From NCBI GenBank assembly GCA_029783825.1, contig JAREIK010002991.1, positions 1,375,281 through 1,439,280 on the forward strand: DNA of 64,000 bases, read 5' to 3'. This DNA comes from Sapria himalayana. Lineage: Eukaryota; Streptophyta; Magnoliopsida; Malpighiales; Rafflesiaceae. The notes beneath the pieces were generated by a model. That model made no database searches and was not told the origin of the DNA. It saw nothing but the letters and a program-made list of their open reading frames with translations. A program made the position numbers and the translations under genes. Shown one piece after another: positions 37,256 to 48,776 of the stretch (positions are counted from its first letter, which is position 1; every line of letters starts with the position of its first letter).

Positions 37256-38823
37256 TTTATTTAAAATTATTTTTTTAATGATGTATATTTTAATGATGTA
37301 TATTTTAATTATGTTTTGTGATTATTTTAAATATAGTGATTTATTTAAAATTATTTACAATAGAGACATGCATGACAATCCCAATTTAGAGTACATACTA
37401 TAGATGTATAAGTTATACTAGAGATAATTATTAAGTTTTATTTTTAGAGTGAACACTCATAGTACTACATAATATTAAAAAAGGCATACAGATTATCAGA
37501 GTCATCTAGAAATTCTCATGGAGTTTTTCTATCATAATATCTACTAAAAGGGGTATTTGGGATTCTTCTCTAGTTGGATAATATCATGCTTTTCTTAACT
37601 TTCATGTATTATAATTCTTGTATTTTATTCTTTTATTTTATGTTTTTAGATTGTTGATTCTGAAGCTAATACTTATATTGCAAGTGATATAGTTTTTTTA
37701 TTATTTCTTTTTCTTGTTTTTTGAAAATTATGATATCTAATAATAATTTTTTAAAATTATTGACAATGATAGTATTCAAGTTAATTTCTTATTTCTTTTG
37801 TGTGTGTTATTTTTAATTGTTTTGTTAGCTTTAATTTTGTGAGTTATCTTTCTATGTAATATAATTTTGATTTTATTCTTTTTTTGAATTTTATCTGCAA
37901 GATCAAAAAATTGAGGTATATTTATTTCTGATCTAAGCAGGTTGTGTATGACCCTTCATTCTAGTATAAGTTCTAAGTTATGAGTAGTTAAGTTTTCTAG
38001 CCTTTGATTCATCATGAGTAGTAATGATTTATTATAATATATGTCAAATATATTTGATACTTATTATATGACTTATGAGATTATATATTATAATTTTTAT
38101 TCTAGCATGCCCTATAAACTGAATGACTAAAAAAAGAATAAATATTTGATTGAGATGACTCGGATATTCTTATTTTAAAAGTAGTATTATTTTTAGGAAA
38201 ATATAGTTTTTATCATTAATTATTTCTATATCATCAATTTGATAGAAACATCAAAAAAAAAATAAGTAGTGGTAATGGATTATAATATATGTTAAATAGA
38301 TTTAATTCTTACTATATGAATTATGAGATTATAAACTAAAATTTGTGGCACATGTCCCTTGAATGAGTGACTAAAATAAGGAAAAATATTTTGATTGGAA
38401 TGAATTCGACATCCTTATTTGGGAGGAGTGCCCTGGGGTATTTTTGTGGAGATAAAATTTTAATCGTAAATAATCAGATCGACAAAATGCTCTTTTTTAT
38501 TTTTTCTTAGTCTGCTCCATTTTAGATTCTGCATTATGGTGAGAAATTGTTAGTATGTTTCGTAGAGTTTTTGAAAGTACTTGTTTTGTTGTTGATTTTT
38601 TAATAAGATGAATAAATTGACACTCGGGGTTTTGAGATGTATTTTTCTTGGATATTCAAATATCCAAAGATTATAAATATTTTTCATTTGAGATTAATAT
38701 AATTTTCGTAAGTACAAATATTATTTTTTTGGGCAAGAGTTATTTTTTAGTGATCATAAGAAGAATAGTTCAAATGATATATTTAGATATGTTACTTTTC
38801 TCACCCCTTCGTAGTCTCACTTG

Positions 38824-39610
38824 CAAGGAAGCACAAACACGGCTCCCTATAGCCATGTCCACGTGTCTGACACCTGGACACGTAGACACGGTATGGACAT
38901 GGTATGGATACGTGTCCTATACGTCACTTGGCGTATCATGGATCAATCCATATCTGATACGCCATGTGGCGTATTGGACGGTTGTGTCGGTTGCCGTATC
39001 CATGTCGAGAGTGCCCGACGTTCGACGACGTCCAGTGGCCAACGTCGCCCATTCGGCGACGTTGGCCACTCGACGCAGGCGGCGGGCACGATATGTGGGG
39101 AGGCAAGGGGCGGGCACGATTTGAGGGGGGGGGAGACATGGGACGGACACGATTTGAGGGGGGGGGGAGGCAGGGGACGGGCGCGATTTGAGGGGGGGGG
39201 GGGGAGGCAGGGGCGGGAGTGATTTGAGGGGGGAGACAGGGGAAGGCACGATCTGTGGGGTGCAGGGCGGGCACAATTCTGTGGGGGGCGTGATTTTTAT
39301 AAAATAAAATAAAATATTTTTATTTTATAAAATAAAAAAAATATATTTTTATATAATATAATTATAAAATATTATTTTATAAAATAAAATTTATAAATAT
39401 TATCTTATAAAATAAAATAAAATACAATATTTTAATTTTATAAAATAAAAAAATATATATTTATTTTATAAAATAAAATATTATAATTTATTTAATTTTA
39501 TTTTATTTTTATAAAATACCTAATATTTATAAAGAAAATAATTTTTATTTTTAATTTTATTTTTTTTATCATATCATATCCTAGTCATATCCGTATCCTA
39601 ATTTTTATAC
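38824..39610 (-). mobile_element. Family B non-autonomous transposon, right end degraded
   Basis: Begins CAAGGAAGCACAAACACGGC, then GTCCACGTG and GGACACG words, a G-rich minisatellite (39086-39296), about 280 bp of A/T palindromic words (TTTTATAAAATAAAAT) and CCTAGTCATATCCGTATCCT. This is the reverse orientation of the copy at 50834-51235, whose left part carries AGGATACGGATATGACTAGG. The segment that should complete the right terminus is missing before the GA microsatellite at 39633. Five overlapping open frames (38648-39276, both strands) are artefacts of this GC-rich block. Confidence 0.7.
39086..39296 (+). repeat. G-rich minisatellite, about 30-bp unit
   Basis: Units of the form GGGCACGATTTGAGGGGGGG followed by GGAGACAGGGGA-like sequence repeat about six times with variable G-run length. 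A homologous array is at 63826-64000. Confidence 0.9.
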
Positions 39611-39628
39611 ATATACTTGGACCTCTAG

Positions 39629-39632
<4 letters not shown>

Positions 39633-39673
<41 letters not shown>
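39633..39673 (+). repeat. (GA)n microsatellite
   Basis: About 20 uninterrupted GA repeats. Confidence 0.97.
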
Positions 39674-39675
<2 letters not shown>

Positions 39676-39689
39676 ATTTGTTCATTATA

Positions 39690-40220
39690 CTTGAACTGTT
39701 AGTCTACATTATGATGATATTTCTATGAAGTTCTTATATGTATCGACAAGTATAAATAATATTGATTATGAAGAAAATGAGATTTTTTAGGGGAGGAAAT
39801 CTCTTTTGAATCCAGATAACACATTGGCTCATGAATTTATTCTAGTTCAAGCTCATGACGAGTAGTGACCCCAAGACCTAGAATCTATACTAGGAGGATG
39901 AGATATTTACAATATACTCAAATTAGATATGAGTATCCCGAGAAACCATATGATATTGCAGGTGACTTTTTTGATTTGGACTTTTTGATTATTTTCTAAA
40001 AGGGACATAAGAGGTATATTCAACTCACGAGCTCATAAATATTATCATATGCATGTTGTTTCACTATCATAATTAATTCGGATATCTAAGCTTTTTTTTA
40101 AGATATTATCTCTTCTAGGATGGTGATAGGTCATGCTGGAAGAGATAAATATCTATTATTCCACCAAGAATTTAAAATGAATACCATGACTTATAGAAAG
40201 GTTTGGTATTGGTTGTAGTC
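39690..40220 (+). repeat. Copy of the 28800-type unclassified repeat
   Basis: It shares the ordered segments AGGGGAGGAAATCTCTTTTG, GATAACACATTGGCTCATGA, AGAATCTATACTAGGAGGAT and, near 40180, GACTTATAGAAAGGTTTGGT with ATTGGTTGTAG, also seen around 29510-29570 (GACTTTTGGGAAGATATATT with ATTGGTTGTATG). Confidence 0.5.
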
Positions 40221-40611
40221 ATGGATGCAAATATCTAAATATTTTTTTGATATATCCATGATATATTTAATATTCATGGTTACCTACACAATAGATAATA
40301 TAGAAATATTTGTTAATCAATGCATTCATAATTAATTATGATATATCACATATTTATTGACAAATCATGATAATATCCACATATCTATAAAAAAGTTTTA
40401 AGAAAGAAAATATTAATATTTTTATAATATATTTGTGATATATCAAAATATAATTATGATATATTTGGATATATTTAATTATTTTGATCTTATGATAATT
40501 AATATCTGAATTAAATTAATTTGATATTTGTTATATATTATACTAAAATTAAATTTATTTTTATTTTTTATATTCATTGAATTTAAATAAATTAATATAA
40601 TATATAATTAT

Positions 40612-41040
40612 TAGAGGTGTTAATTGGGTATGGTAGCCAAGGCATTAAATGAGGCACGACATGATTTAACTATTTTTGGCATGGTTGGGTCTGATATGAT
40701 GGTTCATATCAAGGCACGATATGAATTCAAGGCACGACATGACACGGTCTGATATGATGGTTCATGCAGATAAGTTTTGATCTAGTTGGCCAAATAGGCT
40801 AGTCTAACCTAACCTAGATTAGCCTAGAATGAATTCATGCTAGTTTGGACTAAACCCATATTAGCCTGGAATGAATCAGACTTTCCTCGATTGAACCAGG
40901 CTAGCTTGGCTAGTCTTGATCTCATTTCGCATGACTCGGCACGACCCAACATAATCCAAGAAAAAAGCATACCGACGGACCATGTTGGGCTGCTCATTTT
41001 TAAAGTTGTCTAGCACGATATGATTTGTTTGACATATCTA
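40612..41040 (+). mobile_element. Family A hAT MITE, 429 bp
   Basis: Starts TAGAGGTGTTAATTGGG and ends GTTTGACATATCTA. A perfect 8-bp target duplication, ATAATTAT, flanks it (40604-40611 and 41041-41048). The interior is GC-richer and full of GGCACGACATGA words. No transposase. Confidence 0.92.
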
Positions 41041-41117
41041 ATAATTATATATTTGAATAATAATTTATTATATCTCTAATATATAAATAAAATTAAATTT
41101 AATTTTTAGTAAATTAT

Positions 41118-41118
<1 letters not shown>

Positions 41119-41144
<26 letters not shown>
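41119..41144 (+). repeat. (CA)n microsatellite
   Basis: Thirteen CA dinucleotides followed by TATATATA. Confidence 0.95.
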
Positions 41145-41151
<7 letters not shown>

Positions 41152-41849
41152 GTAATAAGTAAATAATATTAATTTTTAATATTATTTATATGTTAAAATA
41201 TAATTGGATATAATATTAATTTTATATTTAATAGATCTAAATAATATAAATATCTATATTTAAATAAAAAATTTTATATTTTTATAATATATAGATAATA
41301 TTACAAAATCAATATTTCTTAGGTATTAAAATGATATAATTTAATTTTATATCATAAATTCTTTTATATGTATACGTATATATTAATTTTTTTAGTATAA
41401 TTTTAAAATATTTATTATATTTTATTTTTTTATTTTTATTATAATATTACCTACCAATATTTTATATTAAAATATTCATGGTTATATCCTAATATATCTA
41501 GATATATTCATAAATTGAGTTATTGAAATATCTTTTATATTCGATATTTATGTCCTTAGTTGTAATTGGGTATTCACTATGAAAATATGTCCAATTGATA
41601 AAGCATGTTGCCCTTAAGATGAGACTTGTATTATTTATCATGAGTTATAAGGTGTTGGTTACTTTAAAATTATCAAATTTGTATTTTTAAAAATTTTTGA
41701 GAATACTTGACCTGCTTAGTATCTTATCATATGTTATGATAAGATAATGCATAAAGTGATAATATGTATTTATTGATGGCTCTAATATTGAAAAATCTTA
41801 TATGTATTAGTTATCCAAGATCGAAAGTGCTAGTTAGTATTGATATTAT

Positions 41850-42380
41850 ATTTTTTGAGTATGAGAGACTATCATCCTTCAACTAATCATGAATTTATTA
41901 GTTTTTACTATGCCAACTTTTTATTCGAGTCATTATACATACTAATAAATATAAAACAAATTAATTTTATAGAGAGAGATTTTTTGAAAAAGAAATTCTC
42001 TTCAAATCTAGTCAGGGTGGTGGCTCTTTAGTCGATGTCATTCTCAACTCCGAGTGAGTTGAGAGAAGAAAGTCTTGATCACTGAAGACTTTTATTGCTT
42101 ATGCAATCAACTCTCATGTTCTTGTTATTTTAATTTTTCTCCGGAAGAAACATGTGAGTTATATTTAATGCCATAAAATTATATGTATTATCATATTTAT
42201 ATATTTTTTCTCTTTTATTGCTTCTTTTGATGATACAAGGATAAACAAGTATTTTTTTTAATGTACTATCTCATCTAGCATAATACTTGGCTGTGATGAA
42301 AGAAATAAATTGGCTTTACTCTAATAGGATTTGAAAAATAATACCTTCACATATAGCAAAGTTTGTTATTGATAGCAAGT
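41850..42380 (+). repeat. Copy of the 28800-type unclassified repeat
   Basis: The open piece 41840-42031 (RDYHPSTNHEFISF, ERDFLKKKFSSNLV) parallels the block with AGGGGAGGAAATCTCTTTTG at 39790. ACTATCTCATCTAGCATAAT near 42266 parallels ATTATCTCTTCTAGGATGGT near 40107. Confidence 0.45.
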
Positions 42381-42451
42381 GAATATTTACCTTTGAAGAC
42401 TTGTTCCAGTGATATGGTCGTTGAAACTACATAAGCATGGGTCATGTTTAT

Positions 42452-42900
42452 TAGATGTGTCAAATGGGCCGTGCTGTGTCTGCATGGCCGAGCCACCGTG
42501 CCGTGCACAACATGGCACGGCATGGTGGGCACGACCGAGTGCACGGCCATGCTGAACGGCTAAGGTGCATGGGTCGTGCATCTTCGCCATTACCGGCTGC
42601 GTGACGGTCGACATGTGGCTGGCTTACTGGCCGGCCAATTACAATCGGCCACGTCGCCGATTATATTAAAAAAAATTGGACTGCCCCATGATGGGGATGT
42701 TGATTTTTTTAAAAAAAAGATTTGACTGCCCGGGTGACCGGCTTAATACAATCGGGCCAGGCACGGCTTTTGCCGGCCCAGCATTGCACAAACCGTTCTA
42801 TGGGGCAGCCCGGCCGGGCCAGGCCTGAGGCATGGCTGTGGACCGTGCATTGCTGGGCTGCAGGCCTTGTCTGTCTTGCCCGGCCCATTTGATATCTCTA
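42452..42900 (+). mobile_element. Family A hAT MITE, 449 bp, next to exon 6
   Basis: Starts TAGATGTGTCAAATGGGCC and ends GCCCATTTGATATCTCTA. A perfect 8-bp duplication, ATGTTTAT, lies at 42444-42451 and 42901-42908. The right end is 104 bp from the start of exon 6. Minus-strand frames at 42347-42614 are shadows. Confidence 0.95.
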
Positions 42901-43004
42901 ATGTTTATATGATATACTTTTTTTTTTTTTTTTTTGTTAGTTACCATCATCTTTCAGAGTCGATATTTTTGTTAACAAATGAAGAAACTCTTATTTGCTT
43001 TCAG

Positions 43005-43142
43005 GTTTCCATGTTGGAACGGGACTTCTATCTTGGGCGAATTTTAACTGGACGCATTGCTTCTGGAATCATCCGCGTGGGAGATAAAATTCATGGGTTA
43101 CGGAATACAAAATCTAGGGTTGAGAAATTCGAAGATGGGAAG
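43005..43142 (+). CDS. EMB2785-like: TypA/BipA-like GTPase, exon 6
   Basis: 138 nt (46 codons, residues 268-313) between CTTTCAG and GGGAAG|GTTTGT. It encodes VSMLERDFYLGRILTGRIAS, then IIRVGDKIHGLRNTKSRVEK and FEDGK. LGRI..GRI.SG.I..GD is the EF-Tu-like domain II beta-barrel signature shared by BipA, EF-G and LepA. Confidence 0.95.
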
Positions 43143-43510
43143 GTTTGTTTTTCATATAGCAGGGTCTTGAATCAAGACTCTTGTTTACTGTCTTCTTGTC
43201 ACATTATCTTGCTTAAAGTTGAAAGGTATATTATCTTATCAGCAAAAAAAAAAAAAAAAAGAAAAAAAGAAATGAGACAACTATATACGCAAGTATATAC
43301 ATCAAATGTCATTGCTTTTTTATGGTCTCTGAACTTTTCTTATTATAGTTTAATTCCTGCATAGGAATGCTCATGAGACATGAATCTGTTTTTGCTAATT
43401 TTTTATATTGAGTTATTTTAGTAGGTATTAGCTTTTTTAGTTGTCATACCTTGGTATATATGATTTATGCTTTAGCCCAAAAGCTGTGAGAGATTAATAT
43501 CTTGATAATC

Positions 43511-43901
43511 TAGAGGTGTCAATGGGCTATGCCATGTGCCCATGCCTGGCATCGCACGACTTGATAATGACCGGTCGGTCGGGCACGATCTGTTCGGCCT
43601 AAGTCTGGCGATATTCGGGCCGGGTAATGGTGGAGGCGCCCTTCGCACGCTGCATGTGGCACGTCCATGTGTGCTTGGGCCATGCCATGCTGAAACCTGG
43701 TCCGAGTTTCGGGGCGCAGAAGGTGCTAGTGCAGCTTAATCATGCCTAGGGTCCAGGGAGTCGGCTCGTGCCTGGCTTAGCACGGCACGAGCCATGCCTC
43801 GAACGTGCATGGTACGGGTCCAGGCATAGTTCCGGGCTGGGTCGGGCCAGGAATGGCTTAGTTGGGCCGTGCTTGGGCTGCCAACCCACTTACCACCTCT
43901 T
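43511..43901 (+). mobile_element. Family A hAT MITE, 391 bp
   Basis: Starts TAGAGGTGTCAATGGGC and ends CTTACCACCTCTT. The 8-bp flanks TGATAATC (43503-43510) and TGACAATC (43902-43909) differ at one base. Strongly GC-rich compared with the intron. Confidence 0.82.
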
Positions 43902-44050
43902 TGACAATCCTACCTTTAAAGGTCTGGAGAGATTGCTTATGATAAATCTCAAACATGAAACTTATCATACTTGGACGAAAGTATCAACTATCATATCAAT
44001 ATATGACTTTCAATGTATTCATGCAATATAATGATTTCTTAGGCGATTAA

Positions 44051-44426
44051 TCGTCAACACGAGGGCACGGCACGGAAAAATTCCGTGCCCGGGCCCATGC
44101 CGTGCCAGGGTTTGGCACGAGCCGTGTCGTGCCTGGCCCGGCACGGTTCAGCCCGCGGCACGGCAAACCGGCACGGGTTTATCCCGTGCCGGGTGTCCCG
44201 TGAGCCCGACCTCATGATGCTCCTCCCGCAAAAAAAGACCCCCGTATCCCGAACCGCTCGGACAGGAATGCCCGAGCGGGCCTGGCGAGGCATGGCACGG
44301 TCCGCCGTGCCTGCGGGCCGTGCCGGGCCTGGTTTTTTTAAACCGTGCCCGGCCCGGCACGGAAGCACGATCGTGCCTTAAAATAACATGCCGGGCCGGC
44401 CCGTGCCGGCCCGTTTGACACCTCTA
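44051..44426 (+). mobile_element. Family A hAT MITE, left terminus altered
   Basis: The right end CCCGTTTGACACCTCTA is intact. The interior (GGAAAAATTCCGTGCCCGGG, GTGCCGGGTGTCCCGTGAGC, then a CGCAAAAAAAGACC stretch) is collinear with the copy at 59653-60021, so the two form one subfamily. The left end reads ATCGTCAACACGAGGGC instead of the expected terminus, and no duplication is found. Confidence 0.75.
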
Positions 44427-45805
44427 GGCACAATACGTATTATTATTTAATATTTAAGTTTTTTTTTTAGATTTTGTGTTATTTTTATTCAAGCGCACAC
44501 AAATATTAATATCTCTAAATAATTTTTTTGAGCATGAGGGTACAATACGTGCATGAAATATTGCTCTTACTTATATGACATTCTGCAAGAGTCATGACTA
44601 TATTTCTGTATTCACCCTGGGGTCATATTTTAATTAATTATTTTTGTATTAGATGCATGCTTGTAACAAAATTAATTTGATGATAAAATCAGGAGTAAAA
44701 TTAGATAATGATATCAAAAAATAAGAATCTAATATATTGGTTAAATTATTAAAATCAACTACGAGTTGAATTTTGAAAATATTGTGAAGTCTAAAATTTA
44801 AAATTGACAAAGTTATATGAGACATGAAAGATAGATTTACAAATACATTTAGAATGAAGTCATTGTTCACCTTGTAATTTATTTAAGGCTGAATATGTTA
44901 AATAATTTATTATAGTTCAAAATGAACTCTTTGAATTTTTCTTAATTTTCAAAAAAAAAAAAAATATCTATAACTTAAAGTTGAAAAAATTTAAAAAGAA
45001 GGATTTGAGATTTAATGACTACTTGATCTTTTGATGCTCGGTTTAGTTATACTATTTATTATAATTCTCAAAATGTTAAACTAAAGCAGTACTAGGTTTG
45101 TTAATTGAGCTATGGGGGAATCTTGAATGTCTCTCTTTAGTAGGGGTTATGATGAGAGTTGTTGTGAGGACTGCCGAATGGATTCTATAGATGATTTGTC
45201 ATAAATTCAATGCATACTTCTAAAGCTGGGACAAGAGTTCATTGTCGCTACTCTAAAACATAAAGTCACGAAATGAACAAGTTGTGATATATCTTGTATC
45301 ATTATGATTGGAAGTTTCATGTATTCAAGTCACTACCTTATTCTCTAATGTCACGAAATGAATGAACATGATTTATGTTGTTGTGACGAGAAATATTAAA
45401 AATTTAAGTTGTGATAATATTTTTTGGTGTAGTAATATGAATAAAATCGCAACATGATTTTTGTTGCTATGACTAGAAGTCATATGAATAAAACTACGTT
45501 ATATTATATTTTGTGACGAATTAGAATTTGAGGTACAAGTTTTTGCTCTCTACTTTCTATATAAATGTTTGTAAATGTGAAACAAAAAAAGAAGTGCTAG
45601 AGAAACAAAACTAATATATATTGTTTGTGTTTTAGCAATGTATAATAATATTATTTATTTTTTTACATTTCTTTTTTCTCTTCTCTCTTTTCTTTTGGAA
45701 TGCGTGTATTCTTTTTCTATGAGATTTCTCATTGTACAATATGTGTTTTATATTTGAGAGTTCTACTTGTGTTTAATTTTATTTTTTCAAAAAAAATTAA
45801 ACCCT

Positions 45806-45862
45806 AACCATCACTGTAAATTTAGATGCGTCTAACCCATCACTGTAAATTTAGATGCGTTT
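45806..45862 (+). repeat. 28-bp tandem duplication
   Basis: CATCACTGTAAATTTAGATG with CGT occurs twice, 28-29 bp apart, just after an AAACCCTAACC string. Confidence 0.85.
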
Positions 45863-45999
45863 AAATCATTACTAATACATTATATCGCGTAAGAATTCAA
45901 TAGTTAATTGTGATTGATTGTGATCATTACTGAGATGATTGCCTAATGTGAAAGTTTATTTTATGCATCTACCTTGATGTTGGCAAGGATTAAAATATC

Positions 46000-46170
46000 A
46001 GTTTTTACGGATATATCGGTACTTGAATTTTACGGATATATCGAAGATATATCGGTGTGTATTTGCATATGAGCACCAATCAAGGATAGATATATCGGTC
46101 TTAATTAATATATCAATTCTTAGAATTTACGGATATATCGGAGATATATCGGTGGATATATCAGAAATTT
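46000..46170 (+). repeat. ATATATCGG-rich repeat region
   Basis: The words GGATATATCGG, GAAGATATATCGG and GGAGATATATCGG occur about nine times. A TTTACGGATATATCGG lead appears twice or more. Confidence 0.75.
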
Positions 46171-47581
46171 TTATCATTGGATGTTGGTAGGGTGGAAAAA
46201 AAATCATCACAGTGAATACTGACATATGTTATTAGAGGGAGGTTCTAATCTTTATAACATGCCATTTGCAATTCTCTTTAGTGTTATTGGTCTCCTTTAT
46301 GAAAATAACTATCAAAAAAAGTCTTTGATATTACTCATCCTCATGCAGTGCATATGCTGAACTAAGACATTCCTACTATTGCACTGTGGTTTTGAAGATA
46401 TAATATTTTTTAATATTTATTCAACTTAGATTTTTTTTATATTAGTTCTTTTTCTTGACCTAGAGATTTTATAATATGTAGGTTGATTGTATTTTTGTAT
46501 ACAAGGAACTACTCCAGAATTTTTAGTAAATTTTAGTAGAAGACCAACACAAGTATTCATCTCACAAGTAGATTTAAATTTAATAATTTCATGACTAAGT
46601 TAAATATTTCTAAGATTCAATATGTTATATTTTTTGATATATTGTATGTCATCTTCTTATATGTGTAGCCTAACAATTAATTTTACAATTATAAATTATT
46701 GTGCAAATATTTAAATTTTTTGAATTTTATTTGACTCATTTAATATATATATTTAATTATATTAAAGTATATATAAACTATAAAAGTGTTTTTATAAAAC
46801 TTAGGTTTTTTAATTGGCCATGGAGAACGATGACTGCGAAACAAATCAATTTTGATTTTTTTGGTTAGTTTTTTGTTATTTAAATTAATATCATCTAAAA
46901 TGTTAATTTAATTTTATTTAATTTATTATTTTCTATTTTTTTGTTATAAGTAGTTATGTTGATTTATAAAACTAGAAAAATGATGGTGTATATATAACTT
47001 ATAAAATTTAATAGAATCCACAATCATAATTTTGTTGTTTGTATGATTTGACACAATCATCAATTTAAAAACTAAATTTTGTAGAAAAAAAGTCTAAAAT
47101 GAAAGATCTATAGTTTTGAGAACACACGAGTATTAGATAGAAACAATATGATTGTAATTTGAGTTTGATAAAAAAATATAAATAGTATACATAATTATAA
47201 AATTAAAAAAAAAAAGAGATTAGTTTTTTTGTCCCAAAATCTTGACTAAATCCAATCATCTGGTGGATTCTCTTTAGTAGTTAGAGACACAATTCAATGG
47301 TTAATAATGACCATTGACTTGACGTCGCAATGACAATATTTGCCATTGTGATGTCAATGGTAAATCATTTTAAGATTTTATGGTAAAGTATTTTAATTGA
47401 CTTAGAGTTGCATCTATCTGGAAACACTTAAAAAAATGGTGCGTGTATTTTATGATTCCAGTTGGATTAGATTTTACCCATCTTGTAGAAATGATGTAAT
47501 CACGACATGAGTTGTTTGTGACCCATGCCAATTTCTACATGCAAACCAAGCCTCACGGCTTGGTAGGGCTTGAGCTATGCC

Positions 47582-48536
47582 TAGGGGTGTTCACCCTAAT
47601 CTATGGGTAGAAAATATAGTCTTTCTCCATCCTACCCGAAATTTTGTCGAAGAAATTTTTTCACCCTACCCTACCCTACCCTACTCAAAAAGAAATAGCA
47701 TTCCTACCCGAAATCCTACCTGATTAATTGGGTAGAAATTAAGGTAGGAAGTTGGGTAAACATTTATGTAGTTGTAGCTTTAAATTTTTTAAATAGCTTA
47801 TCGTATTATTGATCAAAAGTTAAAAAAGCGTGCTTTAATTCACAAGTTCACAACTCACTGGAACTATTATATTATCTGTTAACCGAGAATATAAATGACT
47901 GATCTAAATCAATATGATTTCCTACCAACGCACTGGGATATGACCAGGAAATCAATAAAATGTAGTTGAAGAACAAAAATTAAAAACAACCTAGCAGTAA
48001 CAAAGCGCAATAGGCAACAATGACAAAAAAAAACAACAAGGGCATGCGGTAGCCGGGTAGGCGGCACGTGTAGTGCAGGGTTCTGTCATGCTGAGCAAAA
48101 TCACTTTGCAATGCCGTCGGAACTTGGCAGTTGGTAGTTCGCACTTCATAGTGCAGTCGAAAATCGGAGTCGGCACTCGGCAGTTCACACTTCGCAGTGT
48201 AGTCGGCAGTTGGAGTCAACAATTTGCACTTCGCAGAATCGTAAGTTTCACTCTTTAGTATTCAGCCATTCAGAGTCATATTATGGATTTAGGGTTTATA
48301 TTTTGGTTTTTTAGTGTTTATAATTATAATTATAATATATATATATATATATATTTATTTATTTATAAATATAAATTTATATATATTGTTTTAATGTGGG
48401 TAGGATAGGGTAGGAATACTGAAATGAATTCTTTTTCTGCATTCCCACCTAATTTTTGCGGTTAATCACTCTGTCAAGTAGCATAGGGTCGGGTAGAGTA
48501 GGAACTTGCGGCCAGTCAGAAATTTGAATAGCCCTA
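47582..48536 (+). mobile_element. hAT-type element, 955 bp, nested in an older relic
   Basis: Starts TAGGGGTGTTCACC and ends TTTGAATAGCCCTA, inverted at 10 of 12 terminal positions. Flanks GCTATGCC (47574-47581) and GTTATGCC (48537-48544) make an 8-bp duplication with one mismatch. Subterminal regions are rich in CCTACCC on the left and GGGTAGG on the right. The sequence around the insertion (about 47500-47573 and 48545-48660) is itself a decayed GC-rich family A-like relic. No transposase frame. Confidence 0.72.
48118..48240 (+). repeat. GTAGTTCGCACTTC-type minisatellite inside the hAT element
   Basis: Three imperfect units contain TTGGTAGTTCGCACTTCATA, CTCGGCAGTTCACACTTCGC and ACAATTTGCACTTCGCAG, separated by AGTCGGCA-like links. 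Confidence 0.65.
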
Positions 48537-48776
48537 GTTATGCCATCATGCTGATCTGTGCCTATACCATGCAAGGGTCTTGTCGTGTCGAGTTGTGCTG
48601 GGGCCATATTTTGTGGGTTGTGCCCTAGGTCATATGGGGATGTCCAACCTATCATTTACTCGTTGTGATGATAGATCATTGTTTTCAAATTGAGTATAAA
48701 GATAGACTAGAGTTATGATATTAGTTACATATGAGATTTAATGAAATAATTATTTCTCAAAGGAACTGAACTTATT

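Larger units (their letters stand above)
31692..43004 (+). other. Intron 5 of the GTPase gene (11.3 kb)
   Basis: Starts GTTTGT and ends CTTTCAG. It contains a non-autonomous element with degraded palindromic ends (33020-33830), a 114-bp hAT-type mini-element, a PIF/Harbinger-like MITE (35503-35863), an 80-bp tandem repeat, a family B transposon with a G-rich minisatellite, two intact family A MITEs (40612 and 42452) and diverged copies of the 28800-type repeat. The stretch 31900-33000 is AT-rich with nothing assignable. Confidence 0.85.

Noticed and set aside
38648..39276. Five long overlapping open frames on both strands, Arg- or Pro-rich
   Set aside because: They fall in a GC-rich family B transposon and its G-run minisatellite; open frames on both strands at once reflect composition.
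42347..44381. Arg/Pro/Gly-rich frames around 42.3-44.4 kb
   Set aside because: They coincide with family A MITEs whose boundaries are set by target duplications; no protein family is recognisable.
47550..47690. Telomere-like or microsatellite origin for the CCTACCCTACC run
   Set aside because: It is part of the subterminal region of the hAT element at 47582-48536, mirrored by GGGTAGG near its other end, and lacks the plant telomere unit CCCTAAA in tandem.
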